Notes: generated by a model not told the origin, from the letters alone. DNA of 64,000 bases from IDS-8 sp040902105 (GCA_040902105.1 JBBDXW010000049.1:1-64000); one strand, 5' to 3'; counted from the stretch's first letter, positions 8,950 through 20,687 are shown. A program made the numbers and translations.

Positions 8950-9133
8950 GGGTCGCCCGCGGGGCGGGCTCCTACAGCGCACGATTCATGACGATTGCCA
9001 TTTCGGCCGACAGAACCCTTGCAGGAGCCCGCCATTGCGGGCGACCTGCGCGCACCTCCAGCATCGACTTGAGCCGCTGTAGGAGCCCGCCATTGCGGGC
9101 GACCGGCGCGCGCTTCCGGCATCGACTTGAGCG
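8950..9133. repeat. REP cluster with a 58-base tandem duplication
   Basis: One degenerate reverse REP copy (8950-8980) followed by two forward copies inside tandem 58-base units, 9018-9075 and 9076-9133. Each unit holds the palindrome plus a tail ending in GCATCGACTTGAGC. The cluster fills the divergent region between the glycosyltransferase and mutS. Confidence 0.85.
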
Positions 9134-9183
9134 GAAGCAGAGGCTAGCATGAGCCGCTTTCGTTGCCGGCTTCCAGGCAATCC

Positions 9184-11763
9184 ATGAGCGCGAACGTCAC
9201 CCCCGCCCCCACCTCCATTCATACGCCAATGATGCAGCAATACCTGCGCATCAAGGGCGAATACCCGGACATGCTGGTGTTCTACCGCATGGGCGATTTT
9301 TACGAGCTCTTTTTCGATGACGCAAGACGCGCCGCGGCGCTGCTGGATATTACGCTCACCGCCAGGGGAAAAACCGGCGGCAATGCAATTCCGATGGCCG
9401 GCGTGCCTTACCACGCGGTGGAGAGCTACCTGGCGAGGCTGGTGCGCAAGGGCGAATCGGTCGCCATCTGCGAGCAGGTCGGCGATCCCGCAACGAGCAA
9501 AGGGCCGGTCGACCGCCGGGTAACCAGGATCGTCACACCGGGCACATTGACCGACGAGGCGCTGCTGACGGAAACGCGGGACAACCTCGTCGCCTCGGTT
9601 TTCATGAAGGATTCCGTAATCGGAATTGCCTGGCTCGATCTCGCCGGCGGACGGTTTCGCCTGACCGAGGTCACGGGGATGGAGGCGCTGACCGGGGAAC
9701 TCGAAAGGCTGCGTCCGGCCGAGATCGTCTTCGACGAAGAGCAGACCGCGGTGCAGTCGCTGCGCGGCAGCACACGCGCGACGAGCCGGCCGCCCTGGCA
9801 CTTCGATCTCGACAGCGCCACGCGATTGCTTTGTTCGCAGTTCGGCACCAATGATCTGAGCGGATTCGGCTGTGACGATATGTCCTGTGGCATCGCCGCG
9901 GCGGGCGCCTTGCTGCAATACGCGAGCGACACGCAGAAAACCGCGCTGCCGCATATCCTCGCAATCGCGGCGGAACGCAGCAGCGACGCCGTCATCATGG
10001 ACGCTCCAACGCGGCGCAATCTCGAACTGGAGGAGAGTTTGAGTGGACGTCGCGAGCATACGCTCGCGGGTGTCATGGACCGCTGCCAGAGTCCGATGGG
10101 CAGCCGCCTGCTCAGGCGCTGGATACAACGGCCGCTTCGCGACAGCGAGACGCTGCGCGCACGTTACCAGGCCGTGGAGACGGCCGCGAATGGCGGGTTT
10201 GCCGACGACTTGAAGGCGCTGTTGCACGGCATCGGCGACGTCGAGCGCATCCTGTCGCGCGTTGCGTTGCGCTCCGCCCGTCCGCGGGACCTTCGGCAAC
10301 TCCTGCTGGCGCTCGCGCGACTGCCGGACCTGAAAAAACTGTTACGGCCTGCGGATTCGCCTCTGCTGCAGGCGCTCGAACGGCAGATCGACCACCACCC
10401 GCGACAGCGCGAGCTGCTGCAAAAAGCGCTCGTCGACAACCCGCCGATGCTAATCCGCGACGGCGGGGTCATTGCCGCCGGCTTCGACGACGAACTCGAT
10501 GAGCTGCGCGGCATCGCACACAACGCCGACAGGTACCTGATCGATCTCGAATCCCGCGAGAAGGAACGGACCGGCATTGCCACGCTGAAAGTCGGTTACA
10601 ACCGCGTGCACGGCTACTACATCGAGATCAGCAAGGGGCAGGCGCACCGGGCGCCTGCCGATTACACGCGGCGGCAAACCCTGAAAGGCGCCGAGCGCTA
10701 TGTGACGCCTGAGCTCAAGGGCTTCGAAGACAAGGTTCTCAGTGCAAACGAACGCTCGCTGAACCGCGAGAAATACCTGTACGAAGGATTGATCGACGCT
10801 TTGCTCGCGGTGCTCGGGACTCTGCAGAACGCCGCGGCTGCCCTGGCGGAGCTCGATGTCCTGCACTGCTTCGCGGAGCGCGCCGCCAGCCTCAACCTGA
10901 GCTGTCCCGAGATCGTCGATGAGCCTTGCCTCGAAATAGAGGCCGGCCGCCACCTCGTGGTAGAACAGGTGATCGACGTGCCGTTCGTGCCGAACGATCT
11001 CGAGCTGTCGGAAGACCGCCGCCTGATGGTCATAACCGGACCGAACATGGGTGGAAAGTCCACTTACATGCGGCAGGCGGCGCTCATCGTGATCCTGGCG
11101 CGTATCGGCTCGTTCGTGCCGGCGGACAGGTTGCGCCTCGGGCCGATCGACCGGATCTTCACGCGCATCGGGGCGTCCGACGACCTGGCCGGCGGCCGTT
11201 CGACGTTCATGGTGGAGATGACGGAGGCCGCATCGATCCTGCACAACGCAACCAGCGCGAGCCTGGTCCTGATGGACGAGATCGGCCGCGGCACCAGCAC
11301 GTTCGACGGGCTGTCGCTCGCCTGGGCGGTTGCACATCACATGGGCGAGAAGGTTCGCGCGTTCACCCTGTTCGCCACCCATTATTTCGAACTGACCGCA
11401 CTCGCCGGCGAGGTGCCGGACTGCGTCAACGTGCACCTCGACGCAACCGAGCACAAGGGACGGCTGGTGTTCCTGCACGCGGTGAAGGCCGGGCCGGCGA
11501 ATCAGAGTTATGGCCTGCAGGTCGCGGCGCTTGCCGGCGTGCCGTCCGACGTCATCAGAAGAGCACGAGCGTATCTCCACACACTCGAATCGCAGCAGGT
11601 GGCAACGCGAGAGAATCCTCAGGCAGAGTTGGAGTTGACCCATGGCGGCGTCGATGAAGATTTATTGCGCGACGCGCTCGATGAAATCGACCCTGATGCA
11701 TTGTCTCCGCGCGAAGCGCTCGACGTCCTGTACCAGTTGAAAGAGATCAGCGAAGACCGGTAG
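9184..11763 (+). CDS. mutS: DNA mismatch repair protein MutS
   Basis: Recognises mismatches and starts methyl-directed repair with MutL. The mismatch-wedge motif Phe39-x-Glu41 lies in GDFYELF near the N terminus. The connector, lever and clamp regions follow, then the ATPase with Walker A GPNMGGKSTYMRQ and Walker B LVLMDEIGRGTSTFDG. The C-terminal helix-turn-helix dimer region ends in LYQLKEI. The ATG at 9184 gives 859 residues (E. coli 853). A TTG at 9163 is in frame but less likely. Divergent from the glycosyltransferase. Confidence 0.98.
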   Translation: MSANVTPAPTSIHTPMMQQYLRIKGEYPDMLVFYRMGDFYELFFDDARRAAALLDITLTARGKTGGNAIPMAGVPYHAVESYLARLVRKGESVAICEQVGDPATSKGPVDRRVTRIVTPGTLTDEALLTETRDNLVASVFMKDSVIGIAWLDLAGGRFRLTEVTGMEALTGELERLRPAEIVFDEEQTAVQSLRGSTRATSRPPWHFDLDSATRLLCSQFGTNDLSGFGCDDMSCGIAAAGALLQYASDTQKTALPHILAIAAERSSDAVIMDAPTRRNLELEESLSGRREHTLAGVMDRCQSPMGSRLLRRWIQRPLRDSETLRARYQAVETAANGGFADDLKALLHGIGDVERILSRVALRSARPRDLRQLLLALARLPDLKKLLRPADSPLLQALERQIDHHPRQRELLQKALVDNPPMLIRDGGVIAAGFDDELDELRGIAHNADRYLIDLESREKERTGIATLKVGYNRVHGYYIEISKGQAHRAPADYTRRQTLKGAERYVTPELKGFEDKVLSANERSLNREKYLYEGLIDALLAVLGTLQNAAAALAELDVLHCFAERAASLNLSCPEIVDEPCLEIEAGRHLVVEQVIDVPFVPNDLELSEDRRLMVITGPNMGGKSTYMRQAALIVILARIGSFVPADRLRLGPIDRIFTRIGASDDLAGGRSTFMVEMTEAASILHNATSASLVLMDEIGRGTSTFDGLSLAWAVAHHMGEKVRAFTLFATHYFELTALAGEVPDCVNVHLDATEHKGRLVFLHAVKAGPANQSYGLQVAALAGVPSDVIRRARAYLHTLESQQVATRENPQAELELTHGGVDEDLLRDALDEIDPDALSPREALDVLYQLKEISEDR

Positions 11764-11783
11764 GTCCGCCCCCGGAGGATGGA

Positions 11784-11857
11784 GGGTCGCCCGCAATGGC
11801 GGGCTCCTACAGGGGTTTCGCCAAGGCATTGTAGGAGCCCGCCATTGCGGGCGACCG
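11784..11857. repeat. REP-like inverted pair
   Basis: A reverse copy (about 11785-11814) and a forward copy (11829-11857) of the GCCCGC-N4-GCGGGC palindrome lie between the convergent ends of mutS and the alpha/beta hydrolase gene. They could together form a large hairpin at the 3' end of both transcripts. Confidence 0.85.
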
Positions 11858-11876
11858 ACGCTAACGGCGCGACGGA

Positions 11877-12524
11877 TTACGCGTCGCGCAGAAACTCTCC
11901 GCGCAGCAGGAACGCGGCGGTCTGGTCGGCGACGTTGCGCGACATCACCATGCCCATATGGGTGACGGGCATCGTCAAATGATCCTTGGCGCCGGGTAAA
12001 CGGGTTTCCGATACGGTGACGGTTCCGTCGCAGTCCTCGTCGAAGGTCGTGATCAGCCTGCCGAATCCCATCGCACGCGTCCCCGCGATGACCCCGACTT
12101 CCCTCTGCAGAGTCACCGGGCCGGCCCACTGGCTTGCCGCTTCATCCAGCACGCCGGCAACCAGCGCCTTGCCGAGGACCGAGCTGCCCCAGCGGTACCG
12201 GCTGACGCTCGACGCGGCGACGCAACCGCAAAGCGGCGACCCCAGGCAAACGACACGTCCGGGCGGCGCATCGTCGTAAAGCGTGAGCATCCGCAGGCTG
12301 ACGACGCCGCCGAGACTGTGCCCGACCAGGTGGACCGTTGCGGAGTCCAGCCCGGCAGCAAAGTCGGCAAGAAGTGCCGCGTTTTCGTCGAGGGTGCCGC
12401 GCACCGAGGCATAGCTGAACAGGTGTCCGCGAAATCCATATTCGCGTTCCAGGTGCTGCCTGAGATAAGCCATCACGCCGCCGGGCATCCAGATGCCGTG
12501 CACGAAGACGACGTCGTCGCTCAC
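11877..12524 (-). CDS. Alpha/beta hydrolase (lipase/PGAP1-like)
   Basis: A 215-residue serine hydrolase starting at GTG 12524, whose GTGA overlaps the nudB stop. This start puts the conserved VFVHGIW oxyanion strand at residues 6-12. The nucleophile elbow GHSLGG places catalytic Ser70; a downstream Asp and the His in the THMGM region are candidate triad members. No signal peptide is visible, so it is probably cytoplasmic. The esterase or lipase substrate cannot be inferred. Coupling to nudB and aspS suggests only shared expression. Confidence 0.82.
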   Translation of the reverse strand: MSDDVVFVHGIWMPGGVMAYLRQHLEREYGFRGHLFSYASVRGTLDENAALLADFAAGLDSATVHLVGHSLGGVVSLRMLTLYDDAPPGRVVCLGSPLCGCVAASSVSRYRWGSSVLGKALVAGVLDEAASQWAGPVTLQREVGVIAGTRAMGFGRLITTFDEDCDGTVTVSETRLPGAKDHLTMPVTHMGMVMSRNVADQTAAFLLRGEFLRDA

Positions 12525-12994
12525 AAGCGGTCCCGGAGGTCGACCAGCGCCTCGCGGTTGGTCCAGGACCAGACGGCTTCGACGGCGCGATCGAGCGGCA
12601 TCCATTGGTATTCCGAATGCTCCGCGAGATCCAGTGCGATGTCGGTCCGCTCCGGCAGGCGATAGTGCCATTCGAACTCTACGTTCTCGGTTACGCCGGG
12701 TGCATAACGATCGCGCCAGCGTGGATCGATCGTGAAGACGCGGCTGGTGCCGCTGAACGAAAGTTCGCCCTCCCCGCCGAGCCCGGTTTCTTCGACCAGT
12801 TCACGCCGGGCCGCCGCAGCGTGAGCCTCATCCCGCTGCAGACTGCCGGTGATCGACTGCCAGAAGTCGAACGGGCGCGAGCGGCGCAGAAGCAGGATGC
12901 TGCCGTCCGGGGTGTACACGAGCACGAGGACGGACACGGGCCGCCGGTACTCCGGACGATCCTCCGTGGCAGCGCGAGCGTTCGGCGAAGTCAT
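12521..12994 (-). CDS. nudB: Dihydroneopterin triphosphate diphosphatase NudB
   Basis: Nudix hydrolase that removes pyrophosphate from dihydroneopterin triphosphate in folate synthesis. The Nudix box spans residues 50-72, from GSLQRDE to RRELVEETGL, fitting GX5EX7REUXEEXGU. The length, the N-terminal RRPVSVLVLVYTP and the position just after aspS are those of NudB. The aspS stop is 6 bases upstream and the downstream hydrolase overlaps by 4 bases, so it sits in an operon. Confidence 0.9.
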   Translation of the reverse strand: MTSPNARAATEDRPEYRRPVSVLVLVYTPDGSILLLRRSRPFDFWQSITGSLQRDEAHAAAARRELVEETGLGGEGELSFSGTSRVFTIDPRWRDRYAPGVTENVEFEWHYRLPERTDIALDLAEHSEYQWMPLDRAVEAVWSWTNREALVDLRDRL

Positions 12995-13000
12995 GGGCTG

Positions 13001-14773
13001 CTACTCGCCCGCGGGTTTGCGGACGCGAATACCCACGTCGCGAAGCTGCTGCGCGGCCACTTCGCCGGGAGCGTTGGTGAGCGGACAGCTTGCCGTTTGT
13101 GTCTTCGGAAATGCGATGACGTCGCGAATGCTGTCGGCGCCCGCCATCAGCATCACCAGCCGATCGAGCCCGAATGCGATGCCTCCATGCGGTGGGCAGC
13201 CGAATTCGAGGGCCCGCAGCAGAAAGCCGAATTTCTCCTGGGCTTCTTCCTTCGCGATGCCGAGCAGGTCGAACACGGCCGACTGCATTGTCCGGTCGTG
13301 AATACGGATCGAGCCGCCGCCGATCTCGGAACCGTTCAGCACCATGTCATAGGCCCGCGACAGGACTGCGCCCGGTGCTTCCGTGAGCAGCGCAGGATCG
13401 TCGACCGCGGGAGCCGTAAACGGGTGATGCAACGAGGTCCATTGCTGCGTTTGCCGGTCGCGCTCGAACATGGGGAAATCGACGACCCACAACGGGCGCC
13501 AGCCGTCCGCAACCAGTCCGCGATCCTCGCCCAGCCTGACCCGCAGCGCGCCCAACGCGTCATTGACCACGCCCGCCTTGTCCGCGCCGAAGAAAATCAG
13601 GTCCCCGTCATTCGCGCCAGTGCGTTCCATGATGCCGCTGACCGCGGCGTCCGGCAGAAACTTGAGGATGGGCGATTGCAGGCCGTCGCGCCCTGCCGCA
13701 GCGTCATTCACCTTGATATACGCGAGGCCTTTCGCACCGTAACGCGACACGTACGCGGTGTAATCGTCGATGTCCTTGCGGCTCAGTTCGCTCCCGTTCG
13801 GCAAACGTAACGCCGCCACGCGCCCCTCCGGGTCCTTCGCCGGTACGGCAAAAACCTTGAATTCGACCTCATCGAGAAGATCGGACACTTCGACGAGTTC
13901 GAGCGGGATACGCAAATCGGGCTTGTCGGAGCCGAAGCGCTGCATGGCCTCGCTGTAACGCATGCGTGGAAAGGGCGACGGCAGGTCGACCTGCATCACC
14001 GACTTGAAGACCGTCCGGATCAATTCTTCCATGATGCCCGTAACCGCGGCTTCATCGACGAAGCTCATCTCGATATCGAGCTGCGTAAATTCCGGTTGCC
14101 GGTCCGCGCGCAGGTCTTCGTCGCGGAAGCAGCGCGCAATCTGGTAATAGCGATCCAGTCCCGACATCATGAGGAGTTGCTTGAACAGCTGCGGCGACTG
14201 CGGCAGTGCAAAAAACTTGCCGGGATGGGTGCGGCTCGGCACGATGTAGTCGCGCGCGCCCTCGGGCGTTGCGCGTGTCAGCACCGGAGTTTCGACGTCG
14301 ATGAAGCCGTTCGCGTCGAGAAAATTCCTGAGAGCCTGGGTAACTCGATGGCGAAGGCGCAGGTTCGCGAGCATCGGCTCGCGGCGCAAATCGAGGTAAC
14401 GGTACTTGAGCCGCAGTTCCTCGTTCGCGTTCTCATCGTGATGGAACGGCGGTGTCGCCGAGTCGTTCAGCGTCGTGAGTTCTTCCGCCAGCAGCTCCAC
14501 GCGGCCGGTCGCCATGTTCGGATTGATCGTGCCTTCCGGACGGTCTCGCACCTTGCCCTTGACCGTCAGCACGTATTCGCTTCGCAGGCGCTCCGCCTCG
14601 GCAAACACAGCGGGACGATCCGGGTCGAATACGACCTGCAGCAGACCTTCCCGATCGCGCAGATCGACGAAAATGACCCCGCCGTGATCGCGACGGCGAT
14701 GTACCCATCCGGCAACGGCGACCTGTTGCCCGATGAGGTTCTCGTCAACCTGTCCGCAATAGTGGCTGCGCAT
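13001..14773 (-). CDS. aspS: Aspartate--tRNA ligase AspS
   Basis: Class IIb synthetase of 590 residues (E. coli 590). An N-terminal OB fold for the anticodon (VAGWVHRRRDHGGVIFVDLRD) is followed by the catalytic core with motif 2 FRDEDLRADRQPEFTQLD. A bacterial GAD insertion domain follows, then motif 3 GIAFGLDRLVMLMAG. The ATG at 14773 (MRSHYCGQV) matches the family N terminus; the longer frame to 14845 is rejected. First gene of a group with nudB and the hydrolase. Confidence 0.97.
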   Translation of the reverse strand: MRSHYCGQVDENLIGQQVAVAGWVHRRRDHGGVIFVDLRDREGLLQVVFDPDRPAVFAEAERLRSEYVLTVKGKVRDRPEGTINPNMATGRVELLAEELTTLNDSATPPFHHDENANEELRLKYRYLDLRREPMLANLRLRHRVTQALRNFLDANGFIDVETPVLTRATPEGARDYIVPSRTHPGKFFALPQSPQLFKQLLMMSGLDRYYQIARCFRDEDLRADRQPEFTQLDIEMSFVDEAAVTGIMEELIRTVFKSVMQVDLPSPFPRMRYSEAMQRFGSDKPDLRIPLELVEVSDLLDEVEFKVFAVPAKDPEGRVAALRLPNGSELSRKDIDDYTAYVSRYGAKGLAYIKVNDAAAGRDGLQSPILKFLPDAAVSGIMERTGANDGDLIFFGADKAGVVNDALGALRVRLGEDRGLVADGWRPLWVVDFPMFERDRQTQQWTSLHHPFTAPAVDDPALLTEAPGAVLSRAYDMVLNGSEIGGGSIRIHDRTMQSAVFDLLGIAKEEAQEKFGFLLRALEFGCPPHGGIAFGLDRLVMLMAGADSIRDVIAFPKTQTASCPLTNAPGEVAAQQLRDVGIRVRKPAGE

Positions 14774-14863
14774 GTAACAATCCGGGGACAAAAAAAGAGG
14801 CGGAATGTTACGGCGTGAGCGGGGGTCACTGCAAGAATGCGGCACCGCGGGCCGCCAACTTCT

Positions 14864-14892
14864 TTGCAGGAGCCCGCCATTGCGGGCGACCT
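14864..14892 (+). repeat. Single REP-like palindrome
   Basis: One forward copy of the GCAGGAGCCCGC-CATT-GCGGGCGACC element between fmdB and aspS. Confidence 0.8.
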
Positions 14893-14901
14893 GCGGCCGC
14901 T

Positions 14902-15282
14902 TCAGTCGGACGCCGTCTTGCTCTCTTTCTTCGCGTCCTTTGCCGGCTTCGACGGCTCGGCCGGCTTGGCGGACTCCTTGCCGCCGCTGTCCGCTTTCCC
15001 ATCGGCCTTGACCGCCTTGTCTCCTGCCTTTTCCTTTTCCTTTTCCTTTTCCTTTTCCTTTGGCGGTTCGCCATCCGAACTCGAGAGATTTCGTTGCTTG
15101 TCTTTCTTGAAGTCCGTCTCGTACCAGCCCTCACCCTTGAGCCTGAAGCGAGGCGCGGATATGAGCCGCCGCAATCCAGGCTCGCCGCATTCCGGGCAAT
15201 CGACCAGCGGCGCGTCGCTCAGCTTTTGCAGTGCGTCCAGCGTGTGCCTGCATTTCCTGCAGGCATACTCGTAAATCGGCAT
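14902..15282 (-). CDS. FmdB-family zinc-ribbon protein with a charged low-complexity tail
   Basis: The N-terminal 70 residues are a putative regulatory FmdB/CxxC zinc ribbon: MPIYEYACRKC with Cys8/Cys11 and Cys29/Cys32 as metal ligands. This small protein is commonly found upstream of aspS. The C-terminal half is a Lys/Glu/Ala-rich disordered tail with an uninterrupted KEKEKEKEK run, encoded by five hexanucleotide repeats (15027-15061). The exact function of the family is unclear. Confidence 0.85.
   Translation of the reverse strand: MPIYEYACRKCRHTLDALQKLSDAPLVDCPECGEPGLRRLISAPRFRLKGEGWYETDFKKDKQRNLSSSDGEPPKEKEKEKEKEKAGDKAVKADGKADSGGKESAKPAEPSKPAKDAKKESKTASD
15027..15061 (-). repeat. Hexanucleotide microsatellite in fmdB
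   Basis: Five perfect copies of CCTTTT plus a partial sixth on the plus strand (AAAAGG units on the coding strand). Each unit encodes Lys-Glu, so length changes add or remove two residues without a frameshift. Confidence 0.9.
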
Positions 15283-15313
15283 GCATCAATCTCCACCAAC
15301 AAAAACAGTAATA

Positions 15314-17893
<2,580 letters not shown>

Positions 17894-17946
17894 GACGTGT
17901 GCCTGAGGTTTTCAAGGTATTCGATCAGGAAGATATCCGTTCCATT

Positions 17947-17974
17947 TAATAGGCCCGGAGGGGCTGATTTCAAG
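17947..17974 (-). promoter_or_regulatory. Putative sigma-32 (heat-shock) promoter of clpB
   Basis: On the minus strand CTTGAA (17974-17969, overlapping the pgeF stop) is followed after 14 bases by GCCTATTA (17954-17947). The -35 box is a perfect heat-shock match; the -10 only resembles CCCCATTA. It lies 54 bases before the clpB start. Confidence 0.45.
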
Positions 17975-18713
17975 CATCCGTGCGAAACACAAACGTCGCC
18001 ATGCGCCCGCACTGGCCGTCGCGACGGTGGGAGAAATACGCCTCCGGTTCGTTAAACGTGCAGCGCCCGCCGCCGTAGATCCGGGTGACGCCCGTCTTCC
18101 GCAGCGTAAGCGCGGCCAGTCCGTACAGGTCAGCCTGCCAGCGGCCGCGCTCATTCGCGCTGAACGATCCGGCCGCGGCCGGATCGCGAGCCAGGAAGCT
18201 GGCGCGCACCTCGTCTCCGACCTCGAAGGCCGGCTGCGATATCGCGGGCCCGAACCACGCCATCAGGCCGGACGGCGGCGTCGAGAACGCCGCCACGGTC
18301 GCCTCCAGCACGCCCGCGCACAGGCCGCGCCAGCCGGCGTGCGCGGCGGCAATCTCCTTGCCGTTCACGGAGGCGAAGACAACCGGCAGGCAATCCGCGG
18401 TCAGAACCGCGCAAACGGTGTCGGCGCGGCCGGTGACAATCGCGTCGGCCTCCGGAGCATCGCCCGCCGTTTCGGCACGCACGACATTTTTTCCATGCAC
18501 CTGCGTCAGCCACAGTGGGGCGGCCGGAAGATTGCAGGCACTTGCGAACCGGCGCCGGTTCGTGTCGACCGACCCTTCGGCGTCACCGACGTGTGCTGCG
18601 AGGTTGAGCGTCGCATAGTTATCGCGGCCGACTCCGCCCTGCCTCAACGTCGTGCCCGCGACGATGCCCGGAGGCGCGGGCCAGTCCGCACGGATCCACC
18701 GCACGGACGTCAT
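17970..18713 (-). CDS. pgeF: Peptidoglycan editing factor PgeF (YfiH, DUF152)
   Basis: Copper/zinc-dependent purine nucleoside phosphorylase/laccase-fold enzyme. In E. coli it prevents misincorporation of L-Ser in place of L-Ala in muropeptides. The metal ligands are visible: His74 in QVHGKN, Cys108 in TADCLP and His125 in AHAGWRG. The 247 residues match the family. The ATG at 18713 overlaps the rluD TGA by 4 bases (ATGA), fixing the start and indicating translational coupling. Functionally linked to the mur genes at 53-63 kb. Confidence 0.93.
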   Translation of the reverse strand: MTSVRWIRADWPAPPGIVAGTTLRQGGVGRDNYATLNLAAHVGDAEGSVDTNRRRFASACNLPAAPLWLTQVHGKNVVRAETAGDAPEADAIVTGRADTVCAVLTADCLPVVFASVNGKEIAAAHAGWRGLCAGVLEATVAAFSTPPSGLMAWFGPAISQPAFEVGDEVRASFLARDPAAAGSFSANERGRWQADLYGLAALTLRKTGVTRIYGGGRCTFNEPEAYFSHRRDGQCGRMATFVFRTDA

Positions 18714-19660
18714 GCCTTCCTGTCCTGTTCGAGCGCCTGCAGGAGTTCCGCAAAATCCACCGGCACGGGCGCATCGAGGCTGACCGGTTCGCCGGTGGAT
18801 GGATGCCTGAAAACAAGCTGTGACGCGTGCAACGCCTGCCTGCGAAAAGTACGCAATGCCTCCTGCAGCGTCGTGCCGGCTCCCGCGGGTATTGCGAGGC
18901 GGCCTCCGTAGACGGGATCGCCGAGGATCGGATGCCGCCGCCATGCGAAATGCACCCTGATCTGATGGGTCCGGCCGCTCTCGAGCCGCACACTTATATA
19001 TGTGTGTGCGGCGAAGCGCTGCAGTACCCGGTAATGCGTGACCGCCGGCTTCCCTCCATCCCGGACGCTCATCCGCAGGCGGTCGACCGGGTGGCGAGCA
19101 ATCGGTGCGTCGATCGTGCCGCCACCGGTCAGCACACCCATGCACACGGCGACATAGTGGCGTGAAATCTCGCGCGCGCTCATCTGGCGCACCAGCGCCG
19201 TATGCGCCTGCAAGGTCTTGCCGATCAGGAGCAACCCGCTGGTGTCCTTGTCCAGGCGGTGCACGATCCCCGCTCTCGGCAGTTCGGCCAGCTCAGGCGT
19301 TCTGTGCAGCAGGCCGTTCATCAGGGTGCCGCGAAGATTCCCCGCGCCGGGATGAACGACCAGTCCGGGCGGTTTGTTGACGACCATCACATGGGCGTCC
19401 TCATGAACCACATCAAGCTCTATCGGCTCGGGCTCGCTGGTGACGCTCAAAGACGCCTGCGGCTGCAAGCGCACCCGTTCACCGCCTGCGACGAGGTCCT
19501 TCGGGCGCATCGCACCCCCGTCCACCGTTACGCAGCCCTCGAGCAGCCAGTCCTTCAGGCGGGTGCGCGAATATTCGGGAAACATCCGCGCCAGCGCCCT
19601 GTCCAAACGTTCGCCGGCCAGATCCACCGGCACGATTTGTTCGCGAGCATCTTCCGTCAT
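18710..19660 (-). CDS. rluD: 23S rRNA pseudouridine synthase RluD
   Basis: Makes pseudouridines in helix 69 of 23S rRNA (1911/1915/1917 in E. coli). The 316 residues have an N-terminal S4 RNA-binding domain (RLDRALARMFPEYSRTRLKDWL) and the RluA-type catalytic domain with HRLDKDTSGLL, nucleophile Asp138, and the SGRTHQIRVH motif. ATG 19660 (MTEDAREQIV) is chosen over a much longer upstream frame that would overlap bamD. Divergent from bamD. Confidence 0.96.
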   Translation of the reverse strand: MTEDAREQIVPVDLAGERLDRALARMFPEYSRTRLKDWLLEGCVTVDGGAMRPKDLVAGGERVRLQPQASLSVTSEPEPIELDVVHEDAHVMVVNKPPGLVVHPGAGNLRGTLMNGLLHRTPELAELPRAGIVHRLDKDTSGLLLIGKTLQAHTALVRQMSAREISRHYVAVCMGVLTGGGTIDAPIARHPVDRLRMSVRDGGKPAVTHYRVLQRFAAHTYISVRLESGRTHQIRVHFAWRRHPILGDPVYGGRLAIPAGAGTTLQEALRTFRRQALHASQLVFRHPSTGEPVSLDAPVPVDFAELLQALEQDRKA

Positions 19661-19744
19661 GAGAATCCGGGCAGGCAGGACATCGGGGCCAGCGAGGAGT
19701 TTACGGTATACTCGCGCGTTTTCGGGAAAACCGCGTTGCGTAGA

Positions 19745-20521
19745 ATGGCGACTTTCATGAACCGGCCAATTGCCAACCCTGTGCTCTGGCTGATGGCGCT
19801 GCTCCTGCTCGGCGTCGCGGGCCTGTCCGGCTGCGCGGGATCCGAAGAAGAAGAAAACGAGATGCTTCGCGACGTCACCAAGGCATACGAAACCGCGCAG
19901 AAGTCGATGCGGAGTCAGAACTACCGCCGTGCAATACAGATATACGAAGCGCTGCAGGCACGTTTTCCATTCAGCGAACTGAGCAAACAGATCCAGCTGG
20001 AGTTGATGTACGCCTACTACAAGAACAACCGGCAGGAACAGGCCATCGACATTGCCGACACGTTCATCCGGGAAAACCCGACGCATCCGCGCGTCGACTA
20101 CGCACTCTATATCAAGGCGCTCGCCTATTTCGAACGCGATCCCAATTTCCTGGAACGATGGTTCAACAAGGAGGTGGAGAATCGCCCCCCGAGAGACGGC
20201 GCGCTGTCGTTCTCGCTGTTGAAGCGGCTGGTGGAGCGCTATCCCGCAAGCGATTATGCGGAAGACGCCAGGCAGCGCATGATCTTTCTGAAGAATCGCC
20301 TCGCCGCCTACGAAAATACCGTGGCACAGTATTACCTCGACCGCGGTGCCTACGTCGCTGCGATCAATCGCGCCAAAGGGGCGCTGGAAGAATACAACGG
20401 CGCGGACAGCGGTCAGGAGTCGCTGACCATCATGATCGCAGCCTACGAAGGGCTCGGCATGACCAAACTGGCCGCCGATGCGAGACAGGTTCTAGAGACC
20501 AATTTCCCGAACGACAGCTAG
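19745..20521 (+). CDS. bamD: Outer-membrane assembly lipoprotein BamD
   Basis: Essential lipoprotein of the BAM complex that inserts beta-barrel proteins into the outer membrane. The signal sequence ends in the lipobox LSGC with acylated Cys30. Tandem TPR-like repeats follow (for example NYRRAIQIYEALQARFPFSE and AIDIADTFIRENPTHPRVDYA). The start at ATG 19745 gives 258 residues; ATG 19757 is an alternative. Divergent from rluD across 84 bases that should carry both promoters. Confidence 0.95.
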   Translation: MATFMNRPIANPVLWLMALLLLGVAGLSGCAGSEEEENEMLRDVTKAYETAQKSMRSQNYRRAIQIYEALQARFPFSELSKQIQLELMYAYYKNNRQEQAIDIADTFIRENPTHPRVDYALYIKALAYFERDPNFLERWFNKEVENRPPRDGALSFSLLKRLVERYPASDYAEDARQRMIFLKNRLAAYENTVAQYYLDRGAYVAAINRAKGALEEYNGADSGQESLTIMIAAYEGLGMTKLAADARQVLETNFPNDS

Positions 20522-20540
20522 AACCGATCTGCCAACAACC

Positions 20541-20673
20541 GTGGCGGGTCGCCCGCAATGGCGGGCTCCTACATGGGATTGACAACCGAACGTGGCGGGT
20601 CGCCCGCAATGGCGGGCTCCTGCATGGGATTGACAACCGCAATGGCTGTAGGAGCCCGCCATTGCGGGCGACC
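20541..20673. repeat. REP cluster with a 51-base tandem unit
   Basis: Two reverse REP copies occur in direct 51-base units starting at 20541 and 20592, each followed by ATGGGATTGACAACCG, then one forward copy at about 20646-20673. The cluster lies between the convergent bamD and modC ends. Confidence 0.85.
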
Positions 20674-20687
20674 TTCGGCGATACGGA

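Noticed and set aside
8986..10299. 437-residue minus-strand frame opposite mutS
   Set aside because: Antisense shadow of MutS and translated REP repeats; no recognisable motifs.
19202..19744. N-terminal extension of BamD
   Set aside because: It lies antisense to rluD and would bury the lipoprotein signal; the lipobox requires a start near 19745.
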